Of a stretch of DNA of 64,000 bases, positions 51,243 to 59,051 are shown one piece after another (position 1 is the stretch's first letter; the number at the start of each line of letters is the position of its first letter). The stretch is from CAYMZZ01 sp046297935 (GTDB taxonomy: Bacteria > Bacteroidota > Bacteroidia > Chitinophagales > Chitinophagaceae): assembly GCA_046297935.1 (NCBI GenBank), contig JBKBHA010000002.1:434001-498000 (forward strand), read 5' to 3'. Position numbers and translations under genes: made by a program. Under the pieces are notes generated by a model. That model did no database searches. It was not told the origin of the DNA and saw only the letters and a list, made by a program, of their open reading frames with translations.

Positions 51243-52514
51243 ATGCAAGCCGACAGCCGTGAACCCCAAAAAATCAGAGAAGCTATCGTACTTGCCGGCG
51301 GTTTGGGCACAAGACTTCGGGAAGCAGTACCCGATCTGCCCAAGTGCATGGCGACCGTGGCCGGACGACCATTTCTCTATTATGTGATCAGGAGTTTGCG
51401 TTTGCAGGGTATCGAGCGTATCGTGTTTTCGCTTGGCTATAAACACGAGGTCATTGAGCGCTGGTTGCACGACGAATTTGCCAGCCTGGAGTATGATTGT
51501 GTAGTGGAAGCCGAACCCCTTGGTACGGGCGGTGCTATTGTGCTGGCTGCACAACATGCCGTTAGCGACAACGTTCTTATTGTCAACGGCGACACCCTCT
51601 TCAAGATCGACCTGTCCGAATTGCTGAGTTTTCATCTGGCCGGCGGCTGGCAATGCAGCCTGGCATTAAAGCCCATGAAAGATTTTGACCGATACGGTGT
51701 GGTCAGGACCGACGAAAAGGGCATGGTTCTCTCTTTTGAAGAAAAAAGCTGGGTGCAAACAGGTAATATTAACGGAGGAGTCTACCTGTTGAATCGAGAA
51801 TGGTTGCTGGCCCAACAATTACCTCTTAAGTTTTCGTTTGAAACCGATCTGCTTGAAAAAAATGCCGACGCCGGCACGCTGGGAGCTATTGTGCAGAACG
51901 GTTACTTTATCGATATCGGCATTCCGGCCGATTTTAATAAGGCAGATAAAGATTTAATCCACGCTGGCCTTCAACTGTCCGATATTGGTGAAGGTTGGAC
52001 CCTTTTTCTCGACCGTGATGGAGTAATTAATGAAGACAAGCCGGGCAGTTATATTTTTTCGCCCGAGGAATTCCATTTTATGCCGGGAGCACCGGCCATC
52101 TTTGCAGAACTGGCGAATCGTTTTTCAACCATTCTGGTGGTGACCAATCAACGAGGAGTTGGCAAACAACTGATGACCGAAGAAACCCTGCAGGTCATCC
52201 ACCATCAAATGAGAGAGGCTATCGTGGCCGCCGGCGGCCGCATCGACGCCATTTACTACGCCAGTTCATTGAGTAATAAAGATCCACTCCGAAAACCCAA
52301 TCCGGGGATGGCACTTCGTGCCCGGCGCGATTTTCCAGCAATTGATTTTTCGAGATCGATCATGATCGGTAATAATATCAGCGATATGCAATTTGGAAGA
52401 AATGCCGGTATGTACACGGTGTTTTTGACCACGACTAATCCTCACATCAGCCTGCCCCACCCTGATATTGACCTGATTTTCCCTGACCTGCAGCATTTTG
52501 TGAAAGCTTTGTGA
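51243..52514 (+). CDS. Fused heptose-1-phosphate guanylyltransferase (HddC type) and heptose bisphosphate phosphatase (GmhB type)
   Basis: The 423-residue protein joins two enzymes. Residues about 12-240 are a sugar nucleotidyltransferase, with AIVLAGGLGTRLRE (14-27), PKCMATVAGRPFL and VNGDTLF (Asp117). Residues about 252-423 are a HAD phosphatase with FLDRDGVIN (Asp257, Asp259), VTNQRGVGK near 300, RKPNPGM (Lys351) and IGNNISDMQFG. The two act before and after each other with GmhB first: bisphosphate to 1-phosphate, then to GDP-heptose. The zinc-binding cysteines usual in GmhB are absent, and motif IV has Asn377 in place of the first Asp. With gmhA and hddA the route is complete. Confidence 0.85.
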   Translation: MQADSREPQKIREAIVLAGGLGTRLREAVPDLPKCMATVAGRPFLYYVIRSLRLQGIERIVFSLGYKHEVIERWLHDEFASLEYDCVVEAEPLGTGGAIVLAAQHAVSDNVLIVNGDTLFKIDLSELLSFHLAGGWQCSLALKPMKDFDRYGVVRTDEKGMVLSFEEKSWVQTGNINGGVYLLNREWLLAQQLPLKFSFETDLLEKNADAGTLGAIVQNGYFIDIGIPADFNKADKDLIHAGLQLSDIGEGWTLFLDRDGVINEDKPGSYIFSPEEFHFMPGAPAIFAELANRFSTILVVTNQRGVGKQLMTEETLQVIHHQMREAIVAAGGRIDAIYYASSLSNKDPLRKPNPGMALRARRDFPAIDFSRSIMIGNNISDMQFGRNAGMYTVFLTTTNPHISLPHPDIDLIFPDLQHFVKAL

Positions 52515-52586
52515 ACATCCGCAAAATTAATCAGGCGCTTCTGCGTTAACTCCGAAAACCACCGCCATTGTGCGGGCCTAAAATGA

Positions 52587-52594
52587 TAACTTTG
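52587..52594 (+). promoter_or_regulatory. TAnnTTTG promoter box for the gene at 52619
   Basis: TAACTTTG, with a TTG 16 bases upstream, lies 25 bases before the ATG. It probably separates this gene from the heptose cluster. Confidence 0.5.
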
Positions 52595-52618
52595 TCCACG
52601 GAATCAGTCCAACAACCC

Positions 52619-53575
52619 ATGAAGAAATTTCTGCTGTTTACAATCATAGTTTTGATCTGCTTTGCAGCCAACGCACAGAAGTTGAGCGGTGCTCAGATGA
52701 AAGCCATGCGTGCACAGGAAGAAAAGTTGAAAGAACTTGCCCGCCTATTAATTACCGATACACTTACCCAGGATCGGATGAAGGCTGATACCGGTTTTAT
52801 CCGCACCCTGGTCCGGACTCTTCAGATTCCTAACTCGTTCTGGTATTCGCTCGAAAATGTGAAAGGTATATCGCAACTATATGCTCCCGATAGCAGTTTT
52901 CGTATTTTTTCGTGGAATCTGCAGTACGACGAATATTATGCCCGCCAGCGAGGCGCTATTCAAATGCGAACTGCTGATGGATCGCTAAAGCTGTATGGTC
53001 TGATAGACGTTTCGGAGTTTACAGAGAACGCCGCAGACTCAGTACGAGGAGCTAATAACTGGATCGGTGCAATCTATTATAACGTTATCAGGACAGAATA
53101 CAAGGGCAAACCCTATTACACGCTCTTCGGCCTCGATCACCACTCGGTACGTAGTACCAAAAAGTGGATTGAAGTATTAAGTTTCAACAGTCGCGGTGAG
53201 CCCGTATTCGGGGGAAATTTCTTTCAGTATCGCACCGACAGCATGCGCAATCGTTCACCATTTCGCGTTCAGATAGAATATAAAAAAGATGCCCGTGTAC
53301 TGGTGAATTATGTGCCGGATCTTGGAATGATCCTGCTTGATCACCTTATATCGGAGAGCAACGAACCCGATAATCCGTGGACCCTGGTGCCGGATGGCGA
53401 CAATGAAGCTTTTAAATGGGAAAATGGTAAATGGGTCTTTATTGACAAGCCATTCGACTACAAAATAGACATGAATGGTGTAGACCCATTGATCGGAAAC
53501 CCTCCGGTAAATCAACCAACCGAAGAAGGCAAAACATTTCCCGACCCCGGTAAAAAGAAATCGGGCGGCAACTGA
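52619..53575 (+). CDS. Secreted protein of unknown family
   Basis: The ATG start with a signal peptide (KKFLLFTIIVLICFAANAQ) gives 318 residues. The mature part has a helical start (about 20-60), then a beta-rich region with FRIFSWNLQYDEYYARQRGA, a YYTLFGLDHHSVRSTKKWIEVLSF stretch and VLVNYVPDLGMILLDHL. The C-terminal 40 residues are Pro- and Lys-rich. I do not recognise a family or catalytic motif. Proteins with the same general order occur in relatives of this group. It is likely periplasmic. Confidence 0.7.
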   Translation: MKKFLLFTIIVLICFAANAQKLSGAQMKAMRAQEEKLKELARLLITDTLTQDRMKADTGFIRTLVRTLQIPNSFWYSLENVKGISQLYAPDSSFRIFSWNLQYDEYYARQRGAIQMRTADGSLKLYGLIDVSEFTENAADSVRGANNWIGAIYYNVIRTEYKGKPYYTLFGLDHHSVRSTKKWIEVLSFNSRGEPVFGGNFFQYRTDSMRNRSPFRVQIEYKKDARVLVNYVPDLGMILLDHLISESNEPDNPWTLVPDGDNEAFKWENGKWVFIDKPFDYKIDMNGVDPLIGNPPVNQPTEEGKTFPDPGKKKSGGN

Positions 53576-53675
53576 ATTCCATAAACCTCAGCCTGCAGTC
53601 TGCGTCAATCTGCGAAAAAATCTACATCAATCTGCGTGAACAAAAAACCTGTTGCCTGAACAATTATGCCAACAG

Positions 53676-53748
53676 GCGCAGCAGTTCTGTTCACGCAGAT
53701 TGATGCAGATTTTTGCACAGATTTACGCCGATAAAATACATCTAATCA
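53676..53748. repeat. Copy of the dispersed CAGATT element
   Basis: GCGCAGCAGTTCTGTTC, CGCAGATT and CACAGATTTAC words end with GATAAAATACATCTAA. This matches about 15875-15950 nearly throughout and the 17234 copy in part. Confidence 0.75.
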
Positions 53749-53822
53749 ATTCGGCACTTCAACGACTATACAACGCGGCCTGCCTGTCTGCGGCAAGAAA
53801 ACCAGCAGGCAGGCAGACCACT

Positions 53823-53852
53823 ACAAATCTCAACAACTACACAACTAAACAT
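53823..53852. repeat. ACAACT tract at a gene end
   Basis: TCAACAACTACACAACTAAAC lies directly beside the TGA stop of the minus-strand gene to the right. In the sense of that gene it reads GTTTAGTTGTGTAGTTGTTGA. The 270-base gap to the left holds it, the dispersed element, a GCAGGCAG inverted repeat and no gene. Confidence 0.75.
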
Positions 53853-54716
53853 TCATTTGTGTCGCGGCTCCCATATTAGTCTTGTGAACATACTCATACG
53901 CTGTTGATCTTTTTTAATAGGTATGCCCCCCACGATACCCAATAGCAGGTTGTTAGTAATACCCAGGCGCATTTGCGGTCGTAGCACCATACTGAACGTC
54001 GACGCACCAATCTCCTTGTTAGCTTCAATTCCCACAAAATTTCTGCTGTCAGGTATCATGAAATGTACATTGCTATTGATGGCGTAATGCACCTGTGTCC
54101 TATGTCCATGAAGTTTTTCAATCAGTGGCCCCGTATATAGCAGGGAGTGCCAGTTTTTGCTCCATTTTTTGGCTAGTACTACAAATGGATTGTACAGGTG
54201 ACCGTTCAATGCCAGTCCTTTCATTTCCCGGAAGCTTGGCAACAGGGCTTCATGAATATAGCCCAACGCCATACTGGTTTGCGCTTTGGGTGACACCAGA
54301 AATGTCCATTGAACAGCCGCCTTTATACTATTCAGGCCGGCTCCAGGAAGGCTGTCGCGTGGCCATTTTTGTTGAGAGGTATAGAAATTGAAAGGGAGTT
54401 CTACTTCGAATCCGAGGCGATCTATTGGCGCAAATTCATATTCTACCAAGGCGCTGATTTGATCAAACCGAAGGTTATCTTTCATTTCAAAGCCAAAATT
54501 CCATTCTTGTTCACCTTTGCGGGCTCCAAGATCGCGGATCAGGTCAATATAAAGTGGTTCAGCGTGATCGATCTTTGGAAGATGTTTTTTTTCAATATTG
54601 CCAACTCCGGGAAGGGAATCGGATTTGTGCGGAATGATTGTTGGCACCTTAGTTTGTTGACCAAGGATAATTACAGATATAGATATGCCCACAAGGGCAA
54701 GAGTTATTTTTTTCAT
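53853..54716 (-). CDS. Predicted outer-membrane beta-barrel protein, unknown function
   Basis: The 287-residue protein has a signal peptide (KKITLALVGISISVIILGQ), then the strongly conserved-looking block HAEPLYIDLIRDLGARKGEQ (about 51-70), and 10-12 alternating beta strands such as RLGFEVELPFNFYTSQ and FSMVLRPQMRLGITNN. It ends FTRLIWEPRHK. I recall the HAEPLYIDLIRDLGARKGE block in Bacteroidota proteins but cannot tie it to a function. It lies 93 bases after a small secreted protein and probably shares its transcript. Confidence 0.65.
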   Translation of the reverse strand: MKKITLALVGISISVIILGQQTKVPTIIPHKSDSLPGVGNIEKKHLPKIDHAEPLYIDLIRDLGARKGEQEWNFGFEMKDNLRFDQISALVEYEFAPIDRLGFEVELPFNFYTSQQKWPRDSLPGAGLNSIKAAVQWTFLVSPKAQTSMALGYIHEALLPSFREMKGLALNGHLYNPFVVLAKKWSKNWHSLLYTGPLIEKLHGHRTQVHYAINSNVHFMIPDSRNFVGIEANKEIGASTFSMVLRPQMRLGITNNLLLGIVGGIPIKKDQQRMSMFTRLIWEPRHK

Positions 54717-54809
54717 TTTTATAAACTAGAAATGAACAGATAGCAGTATTGTGTGCGACAATATATACCGCAACTTTAGCTGCCGATTTTCAATGCCTGA
54801 GAGAATAAA

Positions 54810-55190
54810 TCAAGAGGTGAAGTCTGGAGGCGGAGTCTGTATTTCCAGCAGTGGCGATACCGGATCATCGAGAAGAAGGGATGCTAACAGGGGAGTAGAA
54901 AAGGCATCATTAACTAATGAAAGCGACTCCTGGCAAAATAGCCAATCGGGCGAAGAGGCACCCTGTTTTGTATCGGTATCAGCCTGATGTTCATCAGCAC
55001 CCTCATATTCATAGTCGGTAACTGTTTCCCACACCCATTCAGCGACGGTTTCCATTTCATCGTAGGAGTTTAGTCCGCGAGGGTTTGCAAGATCGGGAGT
55101 GTTGATCAGGTTATTGCCCACACCCAGCCAAACTAACCAGAGGCAGCAACGGGCAAAAAAAGTGATATGGGACCGGGCTTTAATGGGCAT
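54810..55190 (-). CDS. Small secreted acidic protein, unknown
   Basis: The 126-residue protein has an N-terminal hydrophobic segment (ITFFARCCLWLVWLGVGNNL) and an acidic middle (WVWETVTDYEYEGADEHQADTDT), with a short Pro-rich end. It is probably exported. It starts three bases after the lepA stop and is followed by the barrel protein, so it may be tied to both by transcript. No family is recognised. The acidic, His-containing stretch might bind metal ions, which is speculation. Confidence 0.6.
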   Translation of the reverse strand: MPIKARSHITFFARCCLWLVWLGVGNNLINTPDLANPRGLNSYDEMETVAEWVWETVTDYEYEGADEHQADTDTKQGASSPDWLFCQESLSLVNDAFSTPLLASLLLDDPVSPLLEIQTPPPDFTS

Positions 55191-55193
55191 GTT

Positions 55194-56987
55194 CTAGTCG
55201 TCCAATTTCAACACCGCCAGAAACGCTTCCTGCGGCACTTCTACGTTTCCGATCTGGCGCATGCGCTTTTTACCTTCTTTCTGTTTTTCGAGGAGTTTGC
55301 GTTTCCGACTGATATCACCGCCATAACATTTGGCAGTTACATCTTTACGCATGGCTGAGATGTTTTCACGCGCAATTACCTTTGCACCCACTGCTGCCTG
55401 AATGGCAATCTGGAACTGTTGACGGGGCAGCAGCTCTTTGAGTTTTTCGCAAAGTTTGCGCCCGAAATCCTGTGCACGGCTCCGGTGGATCAAAGCACTT
55501 AAGGCATCCACTTTGTCGCCATTGAGCAGGATATCCATTTTCACGATATCGCTGTCGCGGTAGCCAATGGGATGATAATCGAAGGAGGCATATCCTCTTG
55601 TCTGGGATTTCAACTTATCGTAGAAATCGAATACGATTTCGGTCAATGGCATTTCGAATATCAATTCCACCCGGGTTGTAGTGAGGTAGCTCTGATTGAT
55701 CAAAATACCACGCTTACCCAGGCAAAGCGTCATGATATTTCCGATATACTCGGGTTTGGTAATGATCTGCGCTTTAATATAAGGCTCTTCAATCCGGTCG
55801 GTTTTAACCGGATCAGGAAATTCGGCAGGGTTGTTAACAACAACTGTTTCTCCATTGGTGAGGTAGGCCATAAAGCTTACGTTGGGTACTGTGGTAATCA
55901 CCGTCTGATCAAACTCGCGTTCCAAACGCTCCTGTATAATCTCCATGTGCAGCATACCCAGAAAGCCGCATCGGAATCCAAAGCCCAGAGCCTGACTGGT
56001 TTCCAATTCGTAGCTTAAGGAAGCATCGTTCAACTGCAGTTTATCCATACAATCGCGCAGTTCTTCAAACTCATCCGTATTCACCGGATAAATACCGGCA
56101 AAAACCATTGGCTTCACTTCTTCAAAACCCTTGATGGCTTCGGGAGTGGGATTGGCTGCCAGTGTGATAGTGTCACCTACCTTTACTTCTTTGGCGTTTT
56201 TAATGCCGGTGATGATATAGCCCACGTCGCCAGCTTTCACTTCGGTGCGCTCAGTCATTTTTAACTTCAAAATACCTACTTCATCGGCGCCGTATTGCTG
56301 ACCGGTTGAAACAAATTTTACAAGGTCGTTTTTGCGAATTGTTCCATTTAGTATCCGGTAGTAAACAATAATGCCGCGGAAGCTATTGAACACGCTGTCG
56401 AAAATGAGCGCCTGTAGCGGGGCTTTTTCATCTCCTTCGGGCGCCGGTATGCGTTCTACGATAGCTTCCAGCACACCATCTACACCCAGACCCGTACGAC
56501 CACTCGCAAGCAAAATATCTTCAGGCTTACAACCAATCAGTTCAATGATCTGGTCTTTCACTTCCTCAATCATCGCCCCATCCATGTCGATCTTGTTGAT
56601 CACCGGAATGATTTCCAGGTCATTTTCAATGGCCAGGTAAAGGTTGCTGATAGTCTGGGCCTGTATACCCTGCGTGGCATCTACCAGCAACAACGCTCCC
56701 TCACATGCGGCCAGGGCGCGACTTACTTCATAACTGAAGTCTACGTGGCCGGGCGTATCGATCAGGTTCAGTGTGTATTTCTGACCGTCTTTGTGCAGGT
56801 AATCGATCTGTATAGCGTGGCTTTTGATCGTGATGCCTTTTTCACGCTCCAGGTCCATATCGTCCAGCACCTGGTCCATCATGTCACGCTCACTGATTGT
56901 ATTGGTCGACTGCAGCAGCCGATCTGCCAGGGTTGATTTACCGTGGTCGATATGGGCGATTATGCAAAAATTTCGGATATTCTTCAT
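55194..56987 (-). CDS. lepA: Elongation factor 4 (LepA)
   Basis: The ATG giving MKNIRNFCIIAHIDHGKSTL yields 597 residues, the normal length; the frame is open upstream through a repeat tract without resemblance, so longer starts are rejected. The GTPase domain has AHIDHGKST, DTPGHVDFSYEV and NKIDM. Domains II, III and V follow, then the LepA-specific C-terminal domain with GYASFDYHPIGYRDSDIVKMDILLNG. LepA binds ribosomes and helps translation or assembly under stress. A TAnnTTTG box lies 44 bases upstream. Confidence 0.97.
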   Translation of the reverse strand: MKNIRNFCIIAHIDHGKSTLADRLLQSTNTISERDMMDQVLDDMDLEREKGITIKSHAIQIDYLHKDGQKYTLNLIDTPGHVDFSYEVSRALAACEGALLLVDATQGIQAQTISNLYLAIENDLEIIPVINKIDMDGAMIEEVKDQIIELIGCKPEDILLASGRTGLGVDGVLEAIVERIPAPEGDEKAPLQALIFDSVFNSFRGIIVYYRILNGTIRKNDLVKFVSTGQQYGADEVGILKLKMTERTEVKAGDVGYIITGIKNAKEVKVGDTITLAANPTPEAIKGFEEVKPMVFAGIYPVNTDEFEELRDCMDKLQLNDASLSYELETSQALGFGFRCGFLGMLHMEIIQERLEREFDQTVITTVPNVSFMAYLTNGETVVVNNPAEFPDPVKTDRIEEPYIKAQIITKPEYIGNIMTLCLGKRGILINQSYLTTTRVELIFEMPLTEIVFDFYDKLKSQTRGYASFDYHPIGYRDSDIVKMDILLNGDKVDALSALIHRSRAQDFGRKLCEKLKELLPRQQFQIAIQAAVGAKVIARENISAMRKDVTAKCYGGDISRKRKLLEKQKEGKKRMRQIGNVEVPQEAFLAVLKLDD

Positions 56988-57030
56988 TCGTTTGCTTTGC
57001 CTCCCGCTGGCTCCGTTTTTCGGGACGTGC

Positions 57031-57038
57031 AAAGGTAC
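57031..57038 (-). promoter_or_regulatory. TAnnTTTG promoter box for lepA
   Basis: The minus strand reads TACCTTTG 44 bases before the lepA ATG, between that start and the tandem repeat tract. Confidence 0.5.
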
Positions 57039-57071
57039 TAAAAAACCCGCAGGCCACCCGAAAAAAGGCCA

Positions 57072-57158
57072 CACTCCACCCCTCCCCACTTTCCACTCCC
57101 CACTCCCCACTTTCCACTCTCCACTATCCACTCCCCACTCTCCCCTCCCAATCTCACC
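57072..57158. repeat. CCACTTTCCACTCCCC tandem tract at a gene end
   Basis: The plus strand is a C-rich tandem of 7-8 base units (CCACTTT, CCACTCC, CCACTAT). It runs into the stop codon of the minus-strand gene to the right; in that gene's sense it is GGTGAGATTGGGAGGGGAG, whose TGA is the stop. It lies between that gene and lepA's promoter. Confidence 0.8.
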
Positions 57159-57810
57159 TCTCCTGCATCGCAATCGCCGGCATGGCCACCGGATGGCCCA
57201 GTTGCGACTGGCAGTCAAAATGCCAGGGCCGCTGCCTCAACAATTCAAAATAGGCTCTGGGATTAGCCGCCAGTGCGAGAATATGCCCTAATTCATGCGG
57301 CAGCGCATCAGCCACAAATTGCCGTTTATCAAGGGTTACCAGCACGGCATGGTCAACCCTCTCTCCGCCTGGCAAAAGGCACGATAATTGGTCGCGATCA
57401 TTTATTTGAAACTTTGTCTGCGCCACTCTGATATCTCCGTCTAAAGAACCGGTATGAACCAACACATACAGGTGATGTTCGACACCGTTTTTGTCACGGT
57501 AACGAAGATTGTTCAGAATGAAAGCAAGTGCCGGATAGTCGGTTAGAAATCTGCTGATGCGCCTCTTGGTATCTTCAGCTCGAATTAATTGTTGATGCAA
57601 TCGACGCTCTGCCCGTTCTGTCCGCCGGCGTTGCTTCGACAGGTTCACTTGATCTTCGGCTTTAGCAACTCGCAAATATTCTTCGGAGCGTCTTCCGGAG
57701 AATAGCAGGTCGAGGTTCACGAATCCAGCGTTGTTGCGTTCAGCCGCCAGCCAGCTGTGAAAATTAACTGGAACGATTCCTGTAAGCAGACAAAAACATA
57801 GTTGTATCAT
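57154..57810 (-). CDS. Putative secreted protein with HELGH zinc-protease motif
   Basis: The 218-residue protein begins with a signal-like hydrophobic stretch (IQLCFCLLTGIVPVNF). A charged helical part follows (about 45-90, Arg/Glu-rich), then a beta-rich domain with EHHLYVLVHTG and VLVTLDKRQ, and ALPHELGHILALAANP (HELGH at about 172-176). HExxH is the zincin signature and PHELGH is common in real metalloproteases, but no third ligand motif such as HxxGxxH was seen. A downstream Glu or His might serve. The end lies within a repeat tract. A protease function is plausible but unproven. Confidence 0.6.
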   Translation of the reverse strand: MIQLCFCLLTGIVPVNFHSWLAAERNNAGFVNLDLLFSGRRSEEYLRVAKAEDQVNLSKQRRRTERAERRLHQQLIRAEDTKRRISRFLTDYPALAFILNNLRYRDKNGVEHHLYVLVHTGSLDGDIRVAQTKFQINDRDQLSCLLPGGERVDHAVLVTLDKRQFVADALPHELGHILALAANPRAYFELLRQRPWHFDCQSQLGHPVAMPAIAMQER

Positions 57811-57989
57811 GGCGTTGATTTTGCATCAAGTTGCCAAATACAAGTGTTAAACAGAATCCATTTTCGACCGGAGCAGCCAATTGGCCACTTCAACCGTCCT
57901 TTTCGCATCTAAGCCGTTCGTGGTTGTATAATGTCGTTTGTCGAAATATGCGCTCCCTGGCGATGGCTAGTGTTAACTTTAGAACGACG

Positions 57990-59051
57990 ATGAATGCCAA
58001 CAGATATACACTGGTGCGCTTCAACCTCGTATTCTGGGGTTGTTATTTTTGTTACGAGTGGCTAAGCAATGCTGCATTTGCCAGCGAGTACTGTCGCTAT
58101 TTCCTTAACGCAATGGTAATAGTACCCATCAGCATGCTGGCGGCCTGGCTGACAGTGCACATATTGATTCCGAAACTGTATGAACGCGACCGGAAAAGGA
58201 GCTTTATGTTGGCCATCATTTTCAACTTTATATTTTTTGCCGTTCTGCGCCGAAGCTTCAATTATTTTTATACATATCCGCTTTATAATCCCGAGTATCT
58301 GGAAACGATGGACTGGCTCTACTGGCCTAAACTGCTGATAGAAGGTATGAGTGTTTTTTTGATCGTTGCTGTATACGCCATGTTCTATTTCGCTAACCGA
58401 TGGAACCAACAACAGCGGCATGCGAGGGAACTGATGCAGGCAAAGGCAGAAACTGAGCTACAACTCCTGAAAACGCAGGTACAACCTCATTTTCTTTTCA
58501 ACACGCTGAACAATATATACTCGCAGGCTATTCGACATAACGACAGCACCGCCGACCCCATTTTCCGGTTGTCGGGTCTGCTCAGTTACATGTTGTACGA
58601 TAGTCGCACCGCCTGGGTATCCGCCAGTAAAGAACTGGAGTATATCCGTAATTATGTAGAATTGGAAAAGATCAGATATCAGGATCGACTGGATGTATCG
58701 ATCAACGTTTATCAACCAATGGATCATTTTTTTATCAGCCCGCTGCTATTGCTACCGTTGGTTGAAAACAGCTTCAAGCACGGTGTATACAGGGAAACCG
58801 GCAATAGTTGGATTCGAATGGACTTTTCTATTCAGGACGAATGGCTGACCGTAAAAATAGAGAACAGCTATTCCGAACATCCGGCTGAATCAAATGGTCG
58901 AAATGGGCTTGGCCTCGAAAATGTGAGAAAGCAGTTATCCATACTTTATCCGGGACAACACGAGCTGAAATGCCTGAAGGAAGACGGCTCCCACCTGGTG
59001 ATACTGAAAATCAAAAATCAATCGCATGAAAATTCAATGCCTGATCGCTGA
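57990..59051 (+). CDS. LytS/YehU-type sensor histidine kinase
   Basis: The ATG giving MNANRYTLVRFNLVFWGCYF yields 353 residues with four N-terminal membrane helices (about 10-130), the usual form; the open frame extends 53 codons upstream without resemblance. A short coiled coil leads to the histidine-kinase block QVQPHFLFNTLNNIYSQA (His167), then LSYMLYDSR and LEYIRNYVELEKIRY. An HATPase domain follows with PLLLLPLVENSFKHG and GLGLENVRKQL. The helical sensor has no recognised ligand domain. It is coupled to the response regulator gene, which starts 26 bases before its end. Confidence 0.9.
   Translation: MNANRYTLVRFNLVFWGCYFCYEWLSNAAFASEYCRYFLNAMVIVPISMLAAWLTVHILIPKLYERDRKRSFMLAIIFNFIFFAVLRRSFNYFYTYPLYNPEYLETMDWLYWPKLLIEGMSVFLIVAVYAMFYFANRWNQQQRHARELMQAKAETELQLLKTQVQPHFLFNTLNNIYSQAIRHNDSTADPIFRLSGLLSYMLYDSRTAWVSASKELEYIRNYVELEKIRYQDRLDVSINVYQPMDHFFISPLLLLPLVENSFKHGVYRETGNSWIRMDFSIQDEWLTVKIENSYSEHPAESNGRNGLGLENVRKQLSILYPGQHELKCLKEDGSHLVILKIKNQSHENSMPDR

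Noticed and set aside
56988..57218. N-terminal extension of LepA by 77 residues
   Set aside because: The extension is rich in GEWKVGSGEWKVG from the repeat tract, and LepA normally begins at MKNIRNFCIIAHIDHG.
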